A stretch of 64,000 bases of DNA from Cyrtodaria siliqua (taxonomy: Eukaryota; Mollusca; Bivalvia; Adapedonta; Hiatellidae), in NCBI GenBank assembly GCA_037043455.1, contig JAWPHD010000007.1, positions 620,001 to 684,000 on the forward strand, read 5' to 3'. Position 1 is the stretch's first letter, and each line of letters starts with the position of its first letter. The position numbers and the translations under genes were made by a program. Shown here one piece after another: positions 56,556 through 64,000 of the stretch. The notes beneath the pieces are model-generated. The model was not told the origin of the DNA and searched no databases. It saw only the letters and a list, made by a program, of their open reading frames with translations.

Positions 56556-56765
56556 ATTGAGTCTGTTCACGAGAGGTGCAGTAAGGTGCAACACCGCTCA
56601 GGAACACCGCTCAGGCCCCATAGCACTGGCTTATTCTACCTTAAAGCATCACTGATCTGACTAAATGATCTCAAAGTACATGCAAGTAATGACACTACTG
56701 ATTTGTATTCGGCCGACTTTTTTACAGCCGCCACTCGCTAGCGTGAATGTCAATAGACTGAAAAT
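56556..56765 (+). repeat. Family A repeat fragment, rearranged
   Basis: Starts inside the second hairpin (TATTGAGTCTGTTCACGAGA) and runs to CAATAGACTGAAAATGGGG. A further scrap (GCAGACTCGGTTT) is at about 55756-55768. Confidence 0.5.
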
Positions 56766-56981
56766 GGGGTTAATACTCCGACTACATTTAGAGATGTATT
56801 CAGAAATCGGTAGAGTGTGATGTGATGCGTTATTTCAATAAACACACGTTGGGTTCATACTTCTGAAGTCGTATCGTCAATAAATTACATGAGTGAAAAT
56901 ATCGTATGTGCAGCCGAAAATCTGCCGTAATGTGTTGGTGCCCATCCCATTTATGTCTCGCCCAATTCCATGTTTGGATCA

Positions 56982-58442
56982 TGTCACAAAATGTCACGGG
57001 TAGAGCGTACTGGTCGCATATAGCTCTTGTATCGGTTACACCCAAAATCTATTGTTCGAGTTGAAACAATTTCACAATATTCATGATCTATTCATGTAAC
57101 ACGTAAAAGCGTGCACATTTTAAGTGGCCGCCAGAGAGGCCGTGTCATAAGTTTAGTTTTGTGCTAATGCATGTAAACGTATAGGTATATTTTCCTTAAA
57201 CGGCAAAATTGTATAAGGGCCTCGCGTGTAGATTCAATACTGTAGATTTAGCCACGTTTGTCACGGACTGAACGGGGCAAATAATGATTTGGGCGTAATG
57301 TTTGCTATAAAACCCATTGTCTTCTAGCTATCGCCGGGATCATCGATAGTACTTTGTTGGAACAGAGATTGGACGGCAAATTTCACAGGCAACATGTGGT
57401 TAGTAGTTTTATTAAACTTTCATCGTATATTTGTATTCAGTGGGCGGCGCCATCTTGTTTGGCGGTTACGACATCCGGTTAGCATTGATGTTTCTCAAAC
57501 ATAACTTTAGACTAGCATATGATTTTAAAGTTACTTTATTAGATGTAATTATTGTAATTGATCATTAATTGTAAAACAATATTAATTTGATAACAGTGGA
57601 TAATAGGTGCATTAGTTAACGTTGGCGTATAACTCAGTGAGTGTAATATATGAGTAATTTGATCATGTTTATATTACATGTATTAGGGCATTGATTAACA
57701 GCGACGTACATAGCGTATACATGGCGTTGTAGAATATGTATACATTGCTACTCATCATTCGTACATATATTGAATGAATAATGATTTGTTTGGGTAATGG
57801 TAATTATGCAAGATTGTTATGTTTGTCAACCGACATCTAAAACGTATGTATAATTACAGCCTAAGCCATCCAGGATATAAGCCATCCAGGGTTGGAGTAA
57901 GCCATCTAGGTTTGGATATCCAGGAGTGGAGCTAAGCTTCCACGACTAACGTTACAAGCGGTGGAGACGGTCCCCGTACCTGCGCAGCCAGGTTTTACTA
58001 ACGACAACCCCCGGGACACAAGGTGGGCCCGTTACCAGTCCTCACTGGAGGAATATCATTCACAATCTCAGTGGAGATTAACTATCATTGCATCGCGTCA
58101 TCAACCCTTACAGAAGGCATTTGATGACAATCATCCATTGAATTCGCGCATCGTCATCTTCATGAGCTCTCGCGCATCACAGTTATCGCGCTAGATCAAC
58201 ATTGTTATAGCTTTAACAACACTTTAGTGTCTTAGACATTCAGTATTTATAGCAATACTAAGAACGTCTTAAACGTTCAGGAGAACATTCTTTTCATAGT
58301 TCATTTGTGTATTCGCTTGTTTTTTTAGATCATTGTATATATATTAAACATATTTTAAAAGTTGCATTAAACTTATGTAAATGCATTCACCGTCATTGAT
58401 TCTTTCCTGAGTTAGCCCAACCACTAAGGTCATCCTGTGACA
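56982..58442 (+). repeat. 5' LTR, copy 2
   Basis: 1461 bp, TGTCAC...GTGACA. Compared with copy 1 it lacks 126 bp between the ATAACTCAGTGA repeats and has fewer 17-bp units, which together explain most of the 177-bp difference. TATA at 57306-57312, covarying stem-loop at 57328-57349, and the ATG-less open frame at 57961-58194. Confidence 0.92.
57306..57349 (+). promoter_or_regulatory. TATA box and covarying stem-loop, copy 2
   Basis: TATAAAA at 57306-57312, then CTATCG (57328-57333) pairing with CGATAG (57344-57349) around the same CCGGGATCAT loop. This is the compensated version of the copy 1 stem. Confidence 0.6.
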
Positions 58443-58444
58443 AC

Positions 58445-58465
58445 TGGTTTTCAGAGTATTGGGAT
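58445..58465 (+). promoter_or_regulatory. Degenerate primer binding site, copy 2
   Basis: Reads TGGTTTTCAGAGTATTGGGA where copy 1 has TGGTGTCAGAAGTGGGAT. Only the first four bases match a tRNA-Leu 3' end without interruption, and there are inserted bases. This is a dense cluster of changes in an otherwise little-changed element, so priming from this copy's transcript is doubtful. Confidence 0.6.
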
Positions 58466-59107
58466 TTTTGGCGACTACGGAGGGAAAGAATCAATAAGTG
58501 ATCTTTATGATGATATACTAAATCTCTACTTATTATTTTAGAATTGTGTACCACCCTCTGATCCATCAAGGCGACTGTCGACGATCACGGCCACAGCTTG
58601 GAAGTCAAGACACGACAAGGGTAGGGTGAGTCCAAACTGTTGTTTTGTCCGTTCTTTCCTTGGCGCGAGGTCGCAGTGGTCTACACGAGTGGGTCTGAGG
58701 CACTTTTGCTCAATAATTTGGGTGTTTGTTTTTACCTCCCTTGATATACATATAGTATCCAATTAGGTTGGCGAACAAGACGTTCTACTCATGTTGTGAC
58801 ACTCGAGTATACTTATATTGATGGGAGAAGTAAATATACATGTACATGTTATACACATTTCGATGATTGTTTAAGGTTTATGTCCAATATCAAATTAAGA
58901 TATTTTATGTAGTGCATATGTTTTGTGGAAGCTAGATACTATCTACACATAATCGTTAGTAGTTGGCGCTAGTACTAATGTGTATGTAACTTGTCCGATG
59001 ATGATGCCCAGGTATTTACTGAGGACACAGTGACTTACCATTAGTAGTTAAGTGAGTAGAATTATTAGTGACGTGTGTATTGTAATTATTGTAGTTAGTA
59101 GTCCACA

Positions 59108-62100
59108 ATGTCCATAGACATGACGTCCATAAAGGATCTTACGGAAATGGGAAAGGAGTTAGGGTATGCTGGAGAGGAGCTTAGAAACTTTGTTAAAGAC
59201 GAACAGGCTAGGGAAAGGGAATTTAGACTTAAGGAAAGAGAATTAGCAAAGCAGGAAAGAGATGAAGAAAGTAGACTAGCTAAAGAGAAGCTAGATGCTG
59301 AGAAAGATAGGTTAGAAGTAGAAGGTAGACTAGTTAAAGATAAGCTAGAATTAGAAAGTAGATTAGCTAAAGAGAAGCTAGATGCTGAGAAAGATAGGTT
59401 AGAAGTAGAAGGTAGACTAGTTAAAGAGAAGCTAGAATTCGAAAGTAGATTGGCTAAAGACAAGCGAGATGAAGAAAGTAGACTAGCCACAGAGAAGTTA
59501 GAATTAGAAGATAGGTTAGCTAAAGAGAAGTTAGAATTAGAAAGTAGAATAGTAAGGGAGAAGCAAGAGTTAGAACATGAGAGGTTCGAAACAGATGGTA
59601 GACTAGCTAAGGCTAAGATGATAATGGAAAGGGAGCAAAAGGAGTTTGATCATAAGTTAGCTTTAGAGTTGGAAGCAGCTAAGACACATAGTAAGGACAG
59701 TGGAACTGTAGGGAAAGATAGTTATTCTGGGAAGTCCAAAGGTTCGAAGTTACCATACTTTGATGCTGACAAAGATAACATGGACAGTTACTTGTTACGG
59801 TTCGAGCGTTATGCTGAGTTACAGGAATGGACCAAAGATAAGTGGGCAGTTCATTTAAGTGCGTTATTGAGAGGCAAGGCCTTAGATGTATTTTCTAGAT
59901 TACCTAGTTTAGATGCTCTTGACTATGACAAGTTAAAGGATGCTCTTTTAAAGAGATTTGAGTTAACTGAAGAAGGTTTTAGAAAGCGGTTTAGAGCTTG
60001 TCTGCCTGAGAAAGGCGAGTCATTTATTCAGTTCATTAGTAGATCTAGAAATTACTTAGATAGGTGGTTAGAGTTAGGGAAGGTAGCGCAGACTTATCAG
60101 GGCCTCATAGATTTCTTGTTGCGGGACCAGCTATTCAATGTTTGTAGTAGAGATCTGTTCTTATTTCTTAAAGAAAGAAAACTAACTAGTGTAGGAGAAA
60201 TGGCAACACAAGCAGATCAGTTTGCCGAGGCTAGAGGTGGAGCTCATAATGTAGTGTCGAAAGACAGAACTTTTAGAGATAGGCAAGGGGACGATCATAA
60301 ACAGAAAGGCCAGAGTGGAAACTATAGAGGTGGTGGTAGTTCGATGGGTGCTAGAGGAGGTAGCAATAGTGGTAACATAGGTAGACCTTTTATTCGTTGT
60401 CGTCACTGTAATGGGAATCATGCTTCACATGAGTGTAGGAAAGCGGTGAAAGTGTCCGCTGTCGTAGACAATTTTAGTGAAAATAGTAGAGTGGACAACA
60501 ATGTAGGGAGTCAGAACCAAGGTTTTAACAACCCATGGAATTTCGGTAGAGGTAGAGGTGGTCAAAACCGTGGTAGAGGTAGAGGCAGAGGTAGTAATAG
60601 TCCGGTTATTAAAACCGAGAGTAGTAGCTGTTGTGTTAAAGCAGATGGTGTAATTGCGAAGATCGGAACATGTCTCTTTCCGTATGCAAATCTTCCAACG
60701 GCAGATGGTAGAGTGAATGGCACGGACGTAATTGTAATGAGGGATACAGGTTGTACAGGTGTGGTAGTTAGGCGTAGTTTAGTTACGGATGACCAGTTGG
60801 TAGGTAAACAGTCACCGTGTATGTTGTTAAATAAGTCGGTAGAGCACGTGCCAATAGCGAGAATAGATGTAGATACACCTTTCTTTAAAGGGACTACAGA
60901 GGCACTATGTATGGATGACCCGATGTATGATTTAACGATGGGGAACATAGAAGGTTCAGTACTTCCGGTAATGTCCGATTTTAGAAGTAGCATAAGTAAT
61001 GCCGTAGAGACTAGAGCGCAGGTTCAGAAGCAAGCTCAGGCTTATAGAAAATTAAAGGTTCCTGCAGCCGTAGGTGACATATCTAAAGCGGAGTTTATAG
61101 AAGCACAAACTCAAGACGAGTCATTAGGTCCTTGTAAGGTGAAGGCCAAGGATGGGGTAGTGAAGAAGTGTAACGGGTCCGGTAGTTGTAAGTTTGTACA
61201 TAAGAATAGGTTATTGTACAGAGAATTTGAAGATAGCGGTAGTAGACAGTTTCACCAATTAGTGGTACCTACCCAGTATAGAACGACAGTGCTTAAGGTA
61301 GCTCATGAGTCGATTATGGGAGGTCATTTAGGCGTAAAGAAAACGTCAGATAGAGTATTGGCAGAATTTTATTGGCCAGGCGTTAGTGGAGATGTAACTA
61401 GGTATTGTAGGTCCTGCGATGTATGCCAAAGGACAGTACCAAAAGGTCGAGTGACCAAAGTACATTTAGGTCAGATGCCACTGATAGATACACCATTTAA
61501 GCGGGTAGCCGTAGACATAGTTGGACCAATTTTTCCAGTGTCGGATAGGAAAAATAGGTACATTTTAACCATGGTAGACTATGCAACTAGGTATCCGGAG
61601 GCAGTCGCATTGCCCTCAATTGAAACTGAGAGAGTAGCTGAGGCATTAGTTGATATGTTCAGTAGGCTAGGTGTACCAGAGGAAATGCTGACTGATTGTG
61701 GGTCACAGTTTACGTCAGAACTTATGGCTGAAGTAAGCAGGTTATTGTCTTTGCGTCAAATCATGACAACACCATATCACCCTATGTGTAACGGGTTAGT
61801 CGAACGATTTAACGGGACGTTAAAGCAAATGTTACGGCGTATGTGTACCGAGAGACCCAAAGATTGGGACAAGTATCTCAATGCTTTATTGTTTGCATTT
61901 AGAGAGGTACCACAAGAGAGTTTAGGATTCTCTCCATTTGAGTTATTGTACGGTAGGTCAGTTAGAGGTCCCATGAGGATTCTTAGAGAGATGTGGGCAG
62001 GTGAAGTAGATAGTGATGAGGTTAAGACTACATATCAGTATGTTTTAGATCTGAAGGAGAAACTAGAGGAGACTTGTAAGATAGCTCAAAGTCAGTTAGT

Positions 62101-62788
62101 TAAGGCAAGTACCAAGTATAAACGGTACTATGACCAGAAAGCTAGAGCTAGGAAGTTTAAGATAGATGACCAGGTGTTACTGTTACTCCCGACCGACAAT
62201 AACAAGTTGTTATTACAATGGAAAGGTCCGTTTTACGTTAGAGGGATAGTGAACACTATGGATTACCGTATCGAGATAAACGGAAAGTTAAAGACCTTTC
62301 ATGCGAATATGCTGAAAGAGTATATAAGTAGAACCGATAATGTGCAACAAGGGGTGTTAACCGTAGTTAATGTTGCAGTTATTGAGGATAGTGAGGAAGA
62401 CAGTAGTGAGGACACTAGTCCCATGTATTTTCCCACTAGTGTATGTAAGGAGACAGCAGCCGATGTAGATATATCGGGCATGCTTAGTGTAGCAGAGAAA
62501 CGAGAGGTAAGTCGTTTAGACTCTGAGTGTAGTACTGTTCGGTCCGATAAATCGAGACCAACAGATGTAGTGCAGTGTAGCTTTAAGCACACGTTAGCAA
62601 ATCCGATTAGGGAATCGAGAGACCCTACTCCATTTCGCAAACAGTATACTGGTAATGCGATGGATGCAATGTGTAAGGTTGGAGTTCTTGTAGTGGCAGG
62701 AAGTAGTGTTATTAGTAACAGTAGAGTCGGGGTAATAGACCGAGGAAAGGACAATATTGAGGCAGACTATTTAAGTCGCCGCACATAA
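59108..62788 (+). CDS. Gag-protease-integrase polyprotein without RT/RNase H, copy 2
   Basis: 1226 residues, uninterrupted, same domain order as the copy 1 protein. The extra 22 residues all lie in the N-terminal coiled coil, where a block of about 32 residues with the LDAEKDRLEVEGRLVK motif is present twice. Downstream positions are shifted by 22: protease DTG at 546-548, integrase D803, D863 and E899. The integrase (about 425 residues) differs from copy 1 at one residue, whereas the last 144 residues differ at 13. It ends in DNIEADYLSRRT, an RNase H-end motif, with no RNase H before it. Two intact ORFs with one scar show that this is a propagating form, not a one-off deletion. Confidence 0.93.
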   Translation: MSIDMTSIKDLTEMGKELGYAGEELRNFVKDEQAREREFRLKERELAKQERDEESRLAKEKLDAEKDRLEVEGRLVKDKLELESRLAKEKLDAEKDRLEVEGRLVKEKLEFESRLAKDKRDEESRLATEKLELEDRLAKEKLELESRIVREKQELEHERFETDGRLAKAKMIMEREQKEFDHKLALELEAAKTHSKDSGTVGKDSYSGKSKGSKLPYFDADKDNMDSYLLRFERYAELQEWTKDKWAVHLSALLRGKALDVFSRLPSLDALDYDKLKDALLKRFELTEEGFRKRFRACLPEKGESFIQFISRSRNYLDRWLELGKVAQTYQGLIDFLLRDQLFNVCSRDLFLFLKERKLTSVGEMATQADQFAEARGGAHNVVSKDRTFRDRQGDDHKQKGQSGNYRGGGSSMGARGGSNSGNIGRPFIRCRHCNGNHASHECRKAVKVSAVVDNFSENSRVDNNVGSQNQGFNNPWNFGRGRGGQNRGRGRGRGSNSPVIKTESSSCCVKADGVIAKIGTCLFPYANLPTADGRVNGTDVIVMRDTGCTGVVVRRSLVTDDQLVGKQSPCMLLNKSVEHVPIARIDVDTPFFKGTTEALCMDDPMYDLTMGNIEGSVLPVMSDFRSSISNAVETRAQVQKQAQAYRKLKVPAAVGDISKAEFIEAQTQDESLGPCKVKAKDGVVKKCNGSGSCKFVHKNRLLYREFEDSGSRQFHQLVVPTQYRTTVLKVAHESIMGGHLGVKKTSDRVLAEFYWPGVSGDVTRYCRSCDVCQRTVPKGRVTKVHLGQMPLIDTPFKRVAVDIVGPIFPVSDRKNRYILTMVDYATRYPEAVALPSIETERVAEALVDMFSRLGVPEEMLTDCGSQFTSELMAEVSRLLSLRQIMTTPYHPMCNGLVERFNGTLKQMLRRMCTERPKDWDKYLNALLFAFREVPQESLGFSPFELLYGRSVRGPMRILREMWAGEVDSDEVKTTYQYVLDLKEKLEETCKIAQSQLVKASTKYKRYYDQKARARKFKIDDQVLLLLPTDNNKLLLQWKGPFYVRGIVNTMDYRIEINGKLKTFHANMLKEYISRTDNVQQGVLTVVNVAVIEDSEEDSSEDTSPMYFPTSVCKETAADVDISGMLSVAEKREVSRLDSECSTVRSDKSRPTDVVQCSFKHTLANPIRESRDPTPFRKQYTGNAMDAMCKVGVLVVAGSSVISNSRVGVIDRGKDNIEADYLSRRT

Positions 62789-63061
62789 TGACCGGTTTAA
62801 TACAATAGTGTATTGCAGGGTATTGTACAATAGTAGTATATGTTACGACAGGGTAGTGTACACTTGTAGAATAGTATTGAAATTGTAATTACATGTTATA
62901 GTTAGGTTATAACTGCAGTGGTAATAGTTAACATACTCAAGCAATTGAGCGATCAGCTTGTACGTGTTGTCGCTCGTTTGCTCAGAAGAATTAATAGTTT
63001 CTTAACGTGTAAATATTAAGTTATCATTTTGTTGAATTTTAAAAGTGTAGCACTTTCTTTA

Positions 63062-63074
63062 AGTGGGGAGATGT
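63062..63074 (+). other. Polypurine tract, copy 2
   Basis: AGTGGGGAGATGT immediately before the 3' LTR, identical to copy 1. Confidence 0.75.
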
Positions 63075-64000
63075 TGTCACAAAATGTCACGGGTAGAGCG
63101 TACTGGTCGCATATAGCTCTTGTATCGGTTACACCCAAAATCTATTGTTCGAGTTGAAACAATTTCACAATATTCATGATCTATTCATGTAACACGTAAA
63201 AGCGTGCACATTTTAAGTGGCCGCCAGAGAGGCCGTGTCATAAGTTTAGTTTTGTGCTAATGCATGTAAACGTATAGGTATATTTTCCTTAAACGGCAAA
63301 ATTGTATAAGGGCCTCGCGTGTAGATTCAATACTGTAGATTTAGCCACGTTTGTCACGGACTGAACGGGGCAAATAATGATTTGGGCGTAATGTTTGCTA
63401 TAAAACCCATTGTCTTCTAGCTATCGCCGGGATCATCGATAGTACTTTGTTGGAACAGAGATTGGACGGCAAATTTCACAGGCAACATGTGGTTAGTAGT
63501 TTTATTAAACTTTCATCGTATATTTGTATTCAGTGGGCGGCGCCATCTTGTTTGGCGGTTACGACATCCGGTTAGCATTGATGTTTCTCAAACATAACTT
63601 TAGACTAGCATATGATTTTAAAGTTACTTTATTAGATGTAATTATTGTAATTGATCATTAATTGTAAAACAATATCAATTTGATAACAGTGGATAATAGG
63701 TGCATTAGTTAACGTTGGCGTATAACTCAGTGAGTGTAATATATGAGTAATTTGATCATGTTTATATTACATGTATTAGGGCATTGATTAACAGCGACGT
63801 ACATAGCGTATACATGGCGTTGTAGAATATGTATACATTGCTACTCATCATTCGTACATATATTGAATGAATAATGATTTGTTTGGGTAATGGTAATTAT
63901 GCAAGATTGTTATGTTTGTCAACCGACATCTAAAACGTATGTATAATTACAGCCTAAGCCATCCAGGATATAAGCCATCCAGGGTTGGAGTAAGCCATCT
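63075..64000 (+). repeat. 3' LTR, copy 2, partial
   Basis: First 926 bp of the LTR, cut by the window edge inside the 17-bp repeat region. Its stem-loop (63421-63442) has the copy 2 arms CTATCG/CGATAG. Confidence 0.92.

Larger units (their letters stand above)
56982..64000 (+). mobile_element. Same RT-less gypsy family, copy 2, cut by the window end
   Basis: 5' LTR, leader (58466-59107, no recognisable ORF), intact 1226-codon ORF, purine tract and the first 926 bp of the 3' LTR. The two LTRs differ by very few bases over the shared part (one seen, near 63676), so this copy is young too. It differs from copy 1 by a shorter LTR, a longer coiled coil and scattered substitutions, so the copies are separate insertions, not a segmental duplicate. 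GATCA just before 56982 is the candidate left target duplication. The right end is outside the window. Confidence 0.92.

Noticed and set aside
45402..56981. Interpretation of the two LTR elements as a tandem segmental duplication
   Set aside because: The intervening and flanking DNA is unrelated and the copies differ in LTR structure and coiled-coil length.

Overview
This is eukaryotic, AT-rich, intron-less and almost gene-free repeat DNA. The mix of repeats suggests a marine invertebrate, most likely a bivalve mollusc: an RT family with the GIPMGTNCAP and YLDD motifs, CR1/L2-like LINE tails, tRNA-like SINE pieces, and satellites carrying TGACCTTGACC. This assignment is inference. I see no convincing host protein-coding gene.

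The most informative content is two young copies of one LTR retrotransposon family, at 37563-45401 and 56982-64000 (the second runs off the window). Each has one intact ORF of 1204 or 1226 codons: charged coiled coil, Gag, CCHC knuckle, aspartic protease, then an HHCC + D,D35E + GPF integrase. No reverse transcriptase or RNase H lies between protease and integrase. After the integrase come about 45 residues resembling the start of an RT and about 20 resembling the end of an RNase H. The parent therefore probably had integrase-before-RT order, as in the Gmr1-type branch of Ty3/gypsy, and lost the RT-RH core in frame. Both copies share the scar. Between them the integrase is nearly invariant while the scar tail is not, which suggests a selected, RT-less, trans-dependent family.

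From 1 to 37 kb, and from 45 to 57 kb, the window is a nested mosaic. A family I call PLE-tail contributes about 25 pieces on both strands: a Penelope-like or related RT with a 3' tail of about 500 bp. Its best RT fragment is at 24448-25569 (minus) and its longest remnant at 11612-13450 (minus). Other parts are a decayed LINE (14340-16230, minus), an env-like fragment followed by a candidate LTR (16346-17945), a CR1/L2-like LINE end (19745-20682, minus), several TA-flanked inverted-repeat elements (9297-9830, 48617-48855, 52007-53092), palindromes, trinucleotide and CT microsatellites, a 42-bp satellite (2976-3985) and a 150-160-bp satellite (23041-23950). Two further repeat families, called Family A and Family B here, share a two-hairpin core whose base pairs covary between them. 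A long anonymous repeat (RepC) is broken by many of these insertions.

The insertions can be ordered: PLE-tail into RepC, PLE-tail into the satellite, satellite into PLE-tail, Family A and B into PLE-tail, and an inverted-repeat element into RepC. The LTR elements appear to be the youngest layer.
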